A DNA stretch of 64,000 nt from Macrotrachela quadricornifera (Eukaryota; Rotifera; Eurotatoria; Philodinida; Philodinidae), in assembly GCA_022393335.1 (NCBI GenBank), contig JAJEKB010020583.1:231958-295957 (forward strand), written 5' to 3'. The position numbers and the translations under genes were made by a program. The notes under the pieces were generated by a model. The model had not been told where the DNA came from, did not search any database, and was given only the letters and a program-made list of their open reading frames with translations. Positions 34,270-46,752 of this stretch are shown here, piece after piece (position 1 is the first letter of the stretch; each line of letters opens with the position of its first letter).

Positions 34270-36540
34270 ATAGTGTAAAGATACTTTGATATCCTATTAC
34301 CTAAATTCAATAAGAAATGATAGTAGATATTTTTAGCGGATATATTTAGACAATCAGAAATATGAAACTTATACACTATAAATCATGTTTTTGTAGTCAA
34401 CAAGTTAAAACATTATTATTCGGATATTTTTATCTGTATATACAGCGTTTAATATCTGTTTTCAAAATGTAGTCAATTATAGTTAAAGATGAAAGATATT
34501 TATTTAGAAATAAATATAAAAAGAAGTCATACAAAAATATACTATTCGATTAAGTCCAATCCTCATTCATGCCCAATAGTATTGAAGCTTCATTTTACTC
34601 AAAAATGATTGTCTAATATATTTACTAATAAATTTTTGGTTTAATTTATCTTATCGAAGAGATGTCTTATAAATAAATAAACAATCGTTGTCTTTCCATT
34701 TTTGTCTTTAAAACAAAGACACAAAGAAACAAAGAATATTTCAATAATGGATCGATATATTGATCAATAGAAATTAATAGATAATATATGAATATCTAAT
34801 GGTGAGATTCATTTTAAAAAAGCTGTAATGAATATAGCTAAATAAAATAACTGTAATATAAAGTGTCATTGATTAATATGTTTAAAAATATTCCTCTAAT
34901 AAATATTTTCTCTTGTATTTTTTTTAGACAGCTAATCTATGTTCATTATATTAGAATTTGTTCATCTTATTTTCAATAGCAGTAATTTGAGAATATCTAC
35001 TTAACTTTTATTAACTAATTAAATTATTAATACATCATAATGTCTGTTATCCTATTTAGTTTTGATGGATAATTACGAGTATTTAGTACTTCTTTCATGT
35101 GAACTTGTCAAACAAAAAACTATTTTTCTATTAAAATATTTATGTATTATAGATCAATATGTTCACACGATAATGATTATTGTTCATATGATAAAATGAA
35201 TAATCTTTAAAAAATATAACACCTTCATTCTCTCATTGTTAACTTTACGATGTGAATAACGTTCCGTAATAAAGAAAAGGATGAAATAGAATATATATAT
35301 TGTTCTTTTCTATCAACGTCAATAGATCATCTTCAAAGTAGAGAAAAATGATGTTGAAAAACCTCTTTAATTCTGCTCAACTTTTTTACACATTTGAAAA
35401 TCTCAATAGTAATTTTAATAGGTTTCTTTTCATCCATGTTTGACTCTACTGTATCAATTACAGATTGACCCAGTAAGAGTTTCTATGTAAAGTAAACTAC
35501 GATTAGTAGAGATCGCGCTATATAGCATATACACTACTATTTTAATAGAATCCGTGTCTTGCATCAATGCAGTGTGGAGAAGTATTTAAAGAATAAGTTG
35601 GTTTCATATTTCACTAATTATATAATCAATATTAGGAACATTTTGCAATGCATCACATAATTCCTTGAAAGACAATCAATTAGTATTCCGAAATCATTGT
35701 AACTGAATGTGCTGCCTTCACCTCTATCTCTTTCTGTTTACTGGCCCTTGCGATCACTACACTTCACTACTACTAATTCTCTGTCTCTGATATATAAGTG
35801 TATGTGCTGCATGTGAACGACACGATTTATTATGGGAAGAAACCAAGCCAGGTCAAAGTAGATAGATTGAGTCCTGTCGGACGCGTTTTCAACATGTTGC
35901 CACACGACAAATCGGATTCTAATGGTATCCACAAGTTTACCTTCGATATCCGTTGATCGGATTCACGCTCGCGGAACTGGTCAGATCCAATATCAGAATC
36001 TGTTCGCTTCCAATGTGATTTAGGGTAATCTAGGTTCAAGAAATGATTGAATTATGTGATTTTACATGACATCGGACATCTTGATAAAATCATTCAATCA
36101 TTGGTATCAAAACTTGTTAGATGTCATAGATCCGACAGAAATCAGTTACTGATTTATCTTAGAAATAATCAGAAAACTTTTATAATAATCGTCCAACGAA
36201 CTTACTGTTTAGTTTTACAAATATCTATCTATTGTAGAAATGTTTTTATTAATACGTTTTAATTAAATTCCCAAGATCTTCCTCAGATAAATCCTATTTT
36301 AAACGATTTCTTTTCCTTGTAGAATCATGGCTTCCATCTAATCGAATTTATCATCTGGAATATATTTTACTAGAACCAGTTACTAATTACTTGATTAATG
36401 TGGTATTTCTTTTATTGAAAAATATTAAAAATCTACAAATCTGATTGTGTCCAGATTTCATTCACTGTTTTGTTTTACAGATATTCATTTTTGAAAAGAA
36501 GCATTTTCTTTAATGTTTTAACTACATTTTAAAATCCATA
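34270..36540. other. Intergenic stretch
   Basis: About 2.3 kb without a gene I can support. Small frames at 35738-36262 have no family features. Composition is AT-rich throughout. Confidence 0.45.
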
Positions 36541-36542
36541 TA

Positions 36543-36889
36543 TCGGGTGGCCCATAAAGAATGAGGGTTCTGCTATTTTACAGACTAATTTTATTTATTT
36601 AAAAAGGTTGCCATGGACTTGTTTCAGTTGATACACAATCGATTGATCCAAGATGCACAAAAGCACGTCCCAAATACAATAATCAAGTGGGTTGAGGTCA
36701 GAGCTATTTGGAGATCTTTACTTTTCATATTCTCGAGCTAGGAAATTCTGTAATAGTGCAATACGTATCTGTATAGATTTATAGAGAAGAAAATTCTCTT
36801 TCAAATATAAAAAAATCATTTGTAAATTATGGATAGTTGACGAGATATCCATAAAATACTACAACCCTTATTCTTTATGGGTCACCTGA
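36543..36889 (-). mobile_element. Deleted mariner-type element
   Basis: 347 bp with inverted ends: TCGGGTGGCCCATAAAGAAT on the left, and on the right a complement reading TCAGGTGACCCATAAAGAAT. Each end is flanked by TA (36541-36542 and 36890-36891), the Tc1/mariner target. Inside, the minus strand at about 36606-36712 still spells a mariner transposase piece: NSSDLNPLDYCIWDVL, the region holding the third catalytic Asp. Most of the transposase gene is missing, so this is an internally deleted copy that could only have moved with help from another element. Confidence 0.88.
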
Positions 36890-37207
36890 TAGAATATATC
36901 ATAAAATTACAATGAAAGCATCCAATTTCATTGATGTAATCTCTATGTCCTTCGATTGATACGAAAAAAATGGTATATTGCGATTTCATCACTATTGACT
37001 TATTTATACCATTGTGTATTTGGAAAAAAGAATACATTTATAACTACAATATTTGCTGTTCGGATTTTTTTTCTTTTTCTTATCTCATTTGTGTGATACA
37101 CTTGAATGATTTGGGCGACATTTTTTTGTGATAAAAATAGAATATCGTCTATGATGTAGTTTTTCTTTTTATAGATTCATTATTTATCTCGTCTGGTATA
37201 AAAAAAA

Positions 37208-40200
37208 ATGATCAAAAAGCACAATGAATATGAAAATATCGATGATTCTTTATCAACAACAAATGAATCAATTTATTTACATCCAGTTTTTAATGATGAT
37301 GCTACTACTGAGGTAAAAACAAGTTTAAAATTAATACAAGATTATTTTATTTAAATTATATTCACAGACTACACCAATATTGCCATTAGTTGATGATGAA
37401 CAATCACCTTATGAAGAAGTTGCTGAAAATATTTCAAATAAAGATGATCCAACAATACCATGTTTTACATTTCGTTCTGTATTTATTGGCATTTTATTAA
37501 CATGTGTAGTATCATTTACAAATCAATTTTTTTTTTATCGTACTTCACCATTAGATTTTAGTAGTGGTCTTGTCATTTTATTATCATATATGATTGGTAA
37601 AATCATGTCGAAAATTTTACCTGAAAAAATTTTTAATTTAACTTTAAATCCAGGACGATTTACTGTAAAAGAACATGCACTTAGTGTAATCATGGCTTCA
37701 TGTACAGGATATACAACTTTGGGTACTGAAGCAATTACTATTCAACGTCTTTATTATAATTATTATATTGATCATTTTAAAGCAATATTATTTTTATTAA
37801 TAATGCATTTATTAGCTTTTTCAATAGCAGGAATTCTAAAAAGATATCTTATATGGCCAGCATCAATGATATGGCCAAGTACTTTGATGAGTTGTTGTTT
37901 AATACGTACATTAGATGTTGAAGATGAAATTGAAAAAGATGAATCACGATGGAAAATGAAACGTTCAACATTTTTTTGGTTAGCTGTTTTATTTCAATTT
38001 TGTTGGTATTGGCTTCCAAAATATATTTTTCCACTTTTATCAGCTTTTTCATTGATTTGTATGTTTGCACCACATAATATTATTTTTTCACAAATAACTG
38101 GTGCAAATGGACTTGGTTTAGGTGCATTTCAATTTGACTGGAATGCTATTGTAGCTTATTTAGGATCACCTATTCTTGTTCCATTTTGGTAAATTTTTTC
38201 TTCCAATTAAAAAATAATCTTTTGAAATTTGTTTTTTTACAAAGGGCTCATGTAAATCATTTTTTTGGATTTATTGTTTCTATTTGGATAATAACACCAA
38301 TATTTTATTATTCAAATGTATGGCAATCAAAGAGAATGCCAATTATTTCAAATCGAGTTTTTGATCATGATGGTCATTTTTATAATACAACTAAAATATT
38401 AAATCAAAATTTACGTTTAAATGACACTGCTTATGAAATATATGGTAATATATTTAATGTAATTTTTATCAAAAGAATAAATCGATGTTTTTTTTAGGTG
38501 GAATATATTTGACTACAGGTCATGCTATTTCACTTGGTTTTGCTTTTGCTGCTGTATCAGCATTGATTGTTCATACAATACTTTATTATGGTAGGATGTT
38601 TGATTTATTTATGCACAAAGCTTCATTTAAACATATAGTCATGCATTATTACTTACAATTCAAGTTTGATTAAAATCAAAGATTTAAGTCATTCTCAAAT
38701 CATATTATATACTAGTAATGTTCATTGAGAGTCGATTCATTTGATCCTAAACTGAAAGTATAGCAATTTGTTCACATTCACTTATAAAATTCTATATTAT
38801 TGATAAAGCGCCTACTTGTTGATACAAAAGTGGACAATAACTCAATTCTAACAATAATCTAATCATACTAAATAATTTTATGATGATACACATTTTTTAA
38901 CCAGTATCGATCGATTAATTAAAATCATAGTGATTAGATGATCCTTATCGTCTTCTCCATGTTTTTTACAACTGCAGCTACTAGGTGATCATTTGAAACA
39001 TAATTATCATGGACATTTTTACCGCTTTATCGACAGATAGACAGACAGATGAACACAATTGAATTTAGGTTTCTAGACGCTGACTTTTCAGTCTATGGGA
39101 TCGATGCAATATCTTTTGAATTATAATTAAGTGATTATTTGCTTGAATATTTTCACTGTGTTGAATCAAATATACTATTTTTTTCGGCTGACGATATGTG
39201 AATATTTACTCATGCGACAAATGACAATCAGAGCTGCATTAAAGTGCTTTAATTAACTTAAAGATGGAAAAGTAACCTTCTGCGACTTTCAGTAAAAAGA
39301 TGATCACATATATATTGTAAAAATTTCTTTAAATTAAGAAACCTTTATGAAATCGACAAGTTCTCACAAATTAGATTGATTTTTATTACAATTCGAAATC
39401 ATAATACATGTATATGACTATTTTTCTTGTTAAAACGAACTGCAATATCTTTCTATCAGCAACACAAAAAAAAATAGTTCGTTCAGTTTTAATAAAGTGG
39501 AGATATTCAAATTTATTTGCTTTGATCCATCAGTAAATCCCATTGCCTCGTATTTGTTGTCAAAATTTCAAATCATAACTTAAATCCATCATTTTGCTTT
39601 CGATATTTGCAGCTCACTGATATAGATTGTTTCGCGATAGACTTCTAAGCACTTATGCAGATATATGAACAATATCTTTAACTATTCATATGAATTAGAC
39701 ATACCACTCAATAACTGATCAAAGGAAACATAAACTGAGAAAAAAGATGAAATTAAAGGGTAATCTAAAATTTCTCGGACAGAATGTTTATTCACTTTTG
39801 ACCGGCTAGAAAGTATTTTCTATTAGTCAAAAGCTATGAGCTAGAATCAGAATTTTGTTCGAGAACAGTGAAATAATCTTCAAAATATTCTAAATAAAAT
39901 TTGATAAATCTAGGTAAATCAATTGTGGATCACTTTCGTACAAGTTTAACTGACAAAACACATGATATTCATGCTAAACTTATGTCTCACTATCCTGAAG
40001 TTCCTGAGTGGTTGTAAGAAATTTTACCGACATCATATTTCAATTATTTTACAATTTTCTTAGATATTATATATTGCTGTTCTTGACTTTTATTCTTGGA
40101 TTAGTTTATTGTTATACTAGTGGATTAAAGACACCAACTATTATGATTTGTATTTTATTTATTATTATAATAATCTTATTTTAATTTAATCTCATTTTTA

Positions 40201-41224
40201 GTGTCAATTATTCTAAATATAATCTTTACTTTACCATTGGGAATTGTAGCAGCAATAACTAGTTTAAATTATTGTTAGTTTAGTTAAAAATGAAAATACT
40301 TTTAATCTTCATTCTTTCTCTTTTCTTTCAGTTGTAAGCCTTCCTAATGACTCAATCATTAGTCTAATTTTATCCGAAAATCCTATTGGTTACATAGTAT
40401 TTCGAACTTTTACAACTTCATGTCAAGGACAAATTTTAATTTTACTATTGAATTTTAAAATTGCTCATTATATGAAGGTAAAAACAAGTTTTTTTTTTAT
40501 TATTATTTTATTTTAATAAAAAAAAACATAGATTCCACCTCGTATTGCAATTTTTATGATGGGTCTATGTACAATAATTGCTACTATAATATATTATATA
40601 ACAGCATTATATCTTCTTAATAATATACCAGATATTTGTACACCAAAAAATCTACAATGGAAATGTCTTCTCGTAGAAAGGGCATATACATTATCGGTTA
40701 TATGGGGTGTCATTGGTAAAAATAATAAAATATTTTTATTTTAAAGTTTTAATTGTAACATTTTTTCAGGTGTCGTAAAAATATTTGGTTCAAACTCACA
40801 ATATTTTCCATTAATTTTCGGATTAGTTATTGGTCTGGTTTTACCTATAATAAGTTGGTATTTATGGAAGAAATATTCGAATATAAAATGGTTATCATTA
40901 ATTAATTTTCCAATTATTTTTATGTCAATATGTGGAACTCCACCAGCACCAGGTAGTGAATATTTATCATGGTTTTTAGTTGGTTTTATTTTTAATTATA
41001 TTATATATCGTTATGCACATTTATGGTGGGAAAAATATGCATATATACTTTCAGCTGCAATGAGTTGTGGTGTAGCAATATGTGGAATCTTTATATTTTT
41101 TATTCTTGATCTTAACAATATTAAATTTCCTGAATGGTGGGGAATGGGTGGACCAACAGGAGATGGTTGTCCATTAGCTGCTGCAAATTATTCAGGAATT
41201 ATACCGACTAATTCAGATTTATAA
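37208..41224 (+). CDS. OPT-family oligopeptide transporter, ten exons
   Basis: Probably a proton-coupled importer of small peptides or metal chelates. Exons: 37208-37312, 37368-38188, 38245-38444, 38498-38590, 39914-40013, 40064-40149, 40202-40273, 40332-40477, 40532-40715, 40770-41224. All junctions are GT..AG with matching phase, giving 753 residues, the usual OPT size. Family marks in order: FTVKEHALSVIMAS; ITGANGLGLGAFQFDW; the AHVNHFFG segment; THDIHAKLM-YPEVPEW; TLPLGIVAAIT; NFKIAHYMKIPPR; and near the end EWWGMGGPTGDGCPLAA, the C-terminal OPT signature. About a dozen or more membrane segments are evident. Nine introns are 50-58 bp except intron 4 (38591-39913, 1323 bp). OPT proteins are common in fungi, plants and prokaryotes but, to my knowledge, not in animals, so an acquired gene that later gained introns is likely. 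Confidence 0.95.
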
Positions 41225-41229
41225 CTAAT

Positions 41230-42115
41230 TTAAATTTTAATTCAATAATTTCTTAAACAATAAATCAAAACAAAAAAATTTATAAAGAAAATGTCGATAT
41301 TCTGTTTTATGTAAGAATATATCTACCTTGATTTTACTCTTGATTATGTGAAATGATAATAGTAACTTGAGATGCTGCACAATTCGATGTGTTACATACA
41401 TAAATCAGTACTTGCATCCAAGTAGAACTGAATGGTGTACTGTGAATGCTGTTCCAAAGGTCTTCTACCTATAAAATAAAATAAAATTAGATAGTGAAAA
41501 TTTCCTTAAGAATATATTTATTTTTACAAGTCATATATTTTGAGATATCAACCAACTTTTGCTGATTAAATTAATTGATTAATGAGAGCATTAATGTTAA
41601 ATAAATTCTTAATAGCAAAATAAATCGATTACTAAGAACTATGTGATTCTATAGCAAACTTCTTTTTAAATCAATACAATGAAATTTAGTTAAATTTTCA
41701 GTAAGAAAGTGGAAATTTGACTTATTACGTGAATGACTATACAATACCAATCCGAAATCGAAATATCTGTAATGTTGAGTATACAATTCAATGAAAGTAT
41801 TGTCTATACTAGAATAGTTCTTGGATAACAAATATCACTACATTTTTCTATATACCAGTATTCCACCGACATCTTACATTATCCCACGCCTACGAATACG
41901 CTAATAGTACACGTTACGTTACATTTTTTACGCTTGGTACGTGTGACATACGAGTACGTCATGGGTAGAAAGTATGATGTTTTTTCTTTCTTGTTATTGG
42001 TTCATTTCCATGGACCACTGAGAAAAAATGAAGATGCATTTATAAATCGTAAATCTTTTTTAAAATCATACGATTAAAATTGGTGTAATCATTTTTTAAA
42101 TGAAATTGTCATGTG
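41230..42115. other. Intergenic stretch
   Basis: AT-rich sequence downstream of the OPT gene. No gene or paired repeat recognised. Confidence 0.45.
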
Positions 42116-42117
42116 CA

Positions 42118-42179
42118 TAGAGGTGTAAGCCGTACGGCTGAGCCGCCGTCGCCGTTCAATCCTTCGGCTTACACCTCTA
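42118..42179. repeat. 62-bp GC-rich palindromic element
   Basis: Perfect 15-bp arms TAGAGGTGTAAGCCG and its complement enclose about 32 bp containing ACGGCTGAGCCGCCGTCGCC. It is strikingly GC-rich against its surroundings. A diverged relative in the other orientation lies at about 56011-56057 (GGCTCAGCCG ... TTACACATCTA). It would fold into a stable hairpin. It is either a very small non-autonomous transposon or a mobile palindrome. Confidence 0.65.
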
Positions 42180-42184
42180 GTTAC

Positions 42185-43085
42185 AGACAAATGCGTTTCA
42201 TTGTCAAAACTAAGGACAATTTTTGGTGATGCTGGTTTATATATATTTGGCAGAGAATGAAAATATCCTCGAAAAACAAAAGATCAGAGGAGAAGAGAGA
42301 AACTATGATGTCACTATATCTTAGCAGCAAGAACAAAGGATACTTGTAAAGAATTTATATGAGAAAAGAAAAATATGAGAACTAAGAGCTTGAATATCAT
42401 GTTGAGTAAACTTGATAATTATATAGACAGACTAGATGAGTCAGCGCGTGCAAGATAATAATCTTCTATCCATGACACATAGGAAGAAACATTGCATCTT
42501 TTCGTCTCTTATTTTTATCTATCTTTTGTACAGCATGTTGTTTGTATGCTCTATTGTTCCTTTAGGACCAGCACGATCATAGAGTTTATAATTTCGGCAA
42601 AAAAAAGAAAACTATACACTGATACATACAGTTGTTTATGACCGCGATGACTTACATATTTCATAGTTTTATATGAATTAAACACATTCTTCTCTATTGA
42701 AGAATAGGTGGATAAAAAATAACTCATCCGTCCTCAAATAGTTAATATATCGTACAATGCAGTGAGGGTTGTACTTTCGCGTGTTACATCCATTATTGAA
42801 AAAGAAAAGACACTATAATAGTCTGAAGTAAGAGACATATGGGAGAGAATATCAAATGTGCCGCGCTATGTATTGTAAGATCAATTAAAAAATATATTTT
42901 ATTGATGATAGAGGTACGTTCAAGCTTTATACTCATAAAGGCATATTTAGAGGAATCCTTTGTCAAGTATATTATCTTTTTCCTTTGAAGATGCCTCTAT
43001 TATTAATAAAAAGAACAGCTCATTTGCTAGAGTCGTAAGAGAGATATTCAAATTTTTTTTCCGTCCAGACTTCTGGGACACTCTG
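42185..43085. other. Gene-free stretch
   Basis: No gene is seen. At 43063-43090 the string CCAGACTTCTGGGACACTCTGTAT resembles the end of a mariner-type element, but I found no partner end upstream. Confidence 0.35.
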
Positions 43086-43089
43086 TATA

Positions 43090-43370
43090 CGTTCCTTTTT
43101 TTTATAAGTAAATTCATGTAAATAATGCATTCAATATAAATGTTGAATTATGAATTAAATAAATGACTTCTTTTACTCTATTTAGATTCATATGATATGA
43201 ATAATATATCCAAAGTAAATGATGCGTTGCAAATTAAAAAATATTTTCGTTTTTTTCTATATAGATTCACATGATATGAATAATATACTCAATGTTAATG
43301 ATGCGTTACAAATTGAAAAACATATTTTTTTTTCTATTTAGATTCATATGATATAAATAATATATTCAAG
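43090..43370 (+). repeat. Tandem repeat with splice-signal-like units (array 2)
   Basis: At least three units of 77-79 bp, with acceptor-like TTTAG/ATAG ending at 43185, 43264 and 43341. Each is followed by a 29-nt block (ATTCATATGATATGAATAAT...) and then a donor-like GTAAAT, GTTAAT or GTAAGG, an AATGATGCGTT-CAAATT block, and a poly-T tract. A worn unit precedes them near 43100, and a further one lies beyond the foldback element at about 44410-44505. The layout is the same as array 1 at 53.6 kb, though the sequence differs. No reading frame is maintained. Confidence 0.65.
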
Positions 43371-44395
43371 GTAAGGTTCTCCAAAGTCAAAGCTTTCACA
43401 CCATTTTATTTTTGACTTGTTTATGTATCATTCGATAGAATTTTTCGAGCTGATAATCAATATCTAGTTTTTAAGCATCCTGATGCAATTTTTTATTAGA
43501 AAAAACACGAAATACTATACGATGTCAGTTTCTGCGAAACTTACTATTTTCTGTTTTACACTGTGTCTTTTAATAGCATAACTTAATTCTAATACATTTT
43601 TAAAGCTTGAAACTAATTTTTTTTAGGATCAGATGGGCTCCAGGAGGTCTACAAGCCCTCTGAGTGTAATTTTGTGAAGCAATCTAGTTTTTTGGTTCAG
43701 GAGATATAATCATATGTTGCATACGGTTAGAATCACCATCTAAAGAGAAACAAAAGTACGTTCTTCTCTTTTCTTCTTGAAATATTTAGTTTCGATTGTA
43801 ACTTGGGCCGCCTTAGCTTAAAATTGAGAGAGTCATTTGGCAATAACTCTTTTATTTCTGGTTTCCAAGTGAAAACTAGCATGATATTTTGAATCAGCAT
43901 CCAAAAGTGCGTATATCCATCTGAACATGACAAAGTTTCGTGATCTTTTTATTTCCTCGAGAAATCCGGTCCTAGTCCCCCTCAAGGATCTGCCAAAAGT
44001 ATAGTTTTAGTTATTCAAAAATCTCTTACTCTATGTTTTATTTTCATTTTATAACATTAGAGTCCATTTCCGAATGTTGAAATCATTAAAACTAGATAGC
44101 TTTACAAAATTACACTCAGAGGACTTGCAGACCTCCTGGAGTCCATCTGATCCTAAAAAAATTTTTATGACATAATTTTCAAATATAGCTTACAATGTGC
44201 TGTTTTCCATGCTGAGTAAGAAAAAATTAGTTTCAAGCTTTAAAAATCTATTAAAATTAAGTTATGTTATTAAAAAACACTGTGTAAAACAGAAAATAGT
44301 AAGAAAAGTTCTATCGAATGGTACATAAATAAGCCAAAAATAAAATGGTATGAAAACTTTGAATTTGGAGAATCTTATCTTGAATATATATTGAA
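43363..44395. mobile_element. Foldback element with ~350-bp inverted arms
   Basis: The left arm (about 43363-43715) and right arm (about 44065-44395) are inverted copies. Landmarks in both are TTCAAGGTAAG/TTCAAGATAAG, CACACCATTTTATTTTTG, CATTCGATAGAA, ACTATTTTCTGTTTTACACA, AGCTTGAAACTAATTTTTT, and GGATCAGATGG-CTCCAGGAGG. Each arm carries its own insertions and deletions: for example, the left has about 100 extra bases after CATTCGATAGAA and the right about 70 before GGATCAGATGG. The centre, 43720-44060, has one 66-codon minus-strand frame without family features. It sits between units of splice-like array 2, so it inserted there after the array formed. Confidence 0.8.
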
Positions 44396-44519
44396 AAATA
44401 TTTTTTCTTTTCTTATATTTATATTCTTGTAAATATCATGTTCAAAGTAATTGACGAATTGCAAACTAAATGATAGAGACTTTCATTTTTATATTTAGGT
44501 ACATCGAAATTGATTATCA

Positions 44520-46470
44520 TTTCTCATAATTTATGAGTTAAATCAGTTTCGAAATAAAAGTCATGTGTCTGGACTTAAGTGTCTCTAATAGTTGGATTAT
44601 CCAAACATGTGAATTTTAATTAGAAATTGATTCGAAACATTACGATTTGTGGGTAATGATATTAGTGACGTAGCCATGATCTTTCCAATGAGTGAGCTTA
44701 CGATCACGAAATTTTTCGAATCTGTACCAGAATCACATATAAAATATAAGAAATATTGTAAAAGTGGGAATATTACATGATCGTGAGTCTAGTCATCGAA
44801 AGAATCCTGACTAAGCCACAAATAACAGTCTATTCAGCGTCTTTGCAGCACTTGTGAGCTGCGGAACGGATTAAACGTTTTCAAGATTTTCGATAATAAC
44901 ACAATCGTACGCCTTTTAAAGATTTTCTAGGGTACCTGATTTTTTAGAGTGTAGATAGATACTATATATGGACTGAATTAAACTGGAACAAAAGAGAAGC
45001 GACTTTTCTTTGAACAGTTTTGTAGTGGTCAACTTTTAATTCACGTTAACCTTCCGTGAGTATCCAAATAAAAAATTTTTCTCATTGTAAGCTATTTATA
45101 AGCTGCTTCAAAGCACTTAATGCAGCTTAGAAATTGCATCTAGAAGCACTTATTATTTAAATCACTTCTCATTGCTATGATTCTTAGCGATTCTGAAACG
45201 AACATTTATTAGAAAAATTTACTTGAATGTCCTAGTTCAAACAAAAGTGGTATGAACCTTGGATTGTAAATAAAAGACACATTTTTCAATGACTTGTTCT
45301 GGTTTGATGATGCATGTCATTATTCCAGAAGAAATCATCCTCATTTAAATTTCATTGTAATAATATTGCTCATCTACAGTTTCGCATGTATAAAGATTTG
45401 AAATAGTACATCTGCATTATTAACTGTAAAAATTCAATGAAAACGACCAAAATGACTTTTTTTGTCGACTTGATAAACTATAGACGAGTCATCCGAAGAT
45501 TTGTTGTGGTAATAGTTGCTGCTTATAAAGCGGATGCGACCAGTGAATACTGCAGAATAAAATGTAGTTCAACCTGAAAATCATTTTATTAAATAAAGGT
45601 TAAAGAAATTCTTTTAAGAAATAATGCATTTGAGAGTCGGTAAGATGAAAACAGGCATCTTCTAAGTAAAACAAATTGTTCATAATCTTCAATGCATGTC
45701 GACGAGTACTTTTTGTTGAACGACTGAGAACATCTACAAATTGAACAAGTTTATTGCATTTTTAGTTCACTCACGGTAAACAATAATGAATATATCGATG
45801 CATAAGGACACATGTATGCTGTAGATGAAGACATCTATCATCGAAAAAAAATTAAAATAAAATTGATATTCTTAACTTTCTTTGTTTATCATTTGGAGTT
45901 ATCTACCACTCATATGTTTTATTGATTGAATTCGACTTTTTCTACACAAATATAGATTGAAAAACAGATGAAAATTGCTTGGCAGTCATTTGATGTATTA
46001 ACGACGTAGAGATCATTTGTGTAAGAGCAAATATAATAGTAAGTTAAGTTTTATTTCTTATTCCTTTCTTTTCACATTTTAAGAAACATAGTAAGGCGAT
46101 ATCAGATCGGAGTAGGTTCATTTAAAAAATGCATTTGCTTCAACCTCATTTTTTAAGATCATGAAAATAAACAATCGAAAATGACACTAATATATCGGAG
46201 AATGTGAAGTCTTTCTGATACTGATCATTATCAACTATCTCTGGGTTTTAATTTTTTGTATATTTAGAAAAAAGTGATTTTTATTATATGATGGTCAAAT
46301 ATAACAAGAACAGAATCGCATCGAAAAATATAGAACATAAGATTATCTCTTTTAGAATTAGATGCATATCTTATTTTAAATTCAGAAGAAAAAAAAGTTG
46401 TATACAGTAACATATACAAAGGTTAAAACAAATTTTCAATAAGTTTTAAAAATAAGGTATGCATCTCGTT
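44520..46470. other. Gene-free stretch
   Basis: About 2 kb of AT-rich DNA. I found no open frame, RNA gene or paired arms that I would defend. Confidence 0.45.
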
Positions 46471-46472
46471 TT

Positions 46473-46752
46473 AAAATATATAATATAATAACTCTTGCCT
46501 CGAACGTAAAATATTTTTCTATAGAATAATAAAATTTTCATTTCTTTGTTCTTCTTTTTCTGAATTTTATCTAATGTTGATAAGGATAAGGTGGTAAAAA
46601 GTAGCAATTGAAAGGTTAGTTTTCATTGTTCATACCAGTATTAGATAGTTCAAAGAAAGCAGTACGAAGAACAAAGAAATAAAAATTTTATTATTCTATA
46701 GAAAAATGTTTTACGTTTGAGGCAATAGTTATTACATTATATATTTTTCTAT
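46473..46752. mobile_element. Inverted-repeat MITE with ~85-bp arms
   Basis: The left arm, 46473-46562, and right arm, about 46660-46752, are inverted copies with few mismatches. Shared blocks are AATATATAAT-TAATAACT, TTGCCTC-AACGTAAAA, ATTTTTCTATAGAATAATAA, and ATTTCTTTGTTCTTC. The middle, about 95 bp, contains GATAAGGATAAGGTGG. No coding capacity. Better conserved than the elements at 13.9 and 15.6 kb, so probably younger. Confidence 0.8.

Noticed and set aside
35738..36262. Overlapping short frames on both strands near 36 kb
   Set aside because: No family features, no hydrophobic or repeat pattern, and overlapping frames on opposite strands.
43063..43090. String resembling a mariner terminal repeat (CTTCTGGGACACTCTGTAT)
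   Set aside because: No partner end or TA-bounded element could be found, so it may be chance or a lone end.
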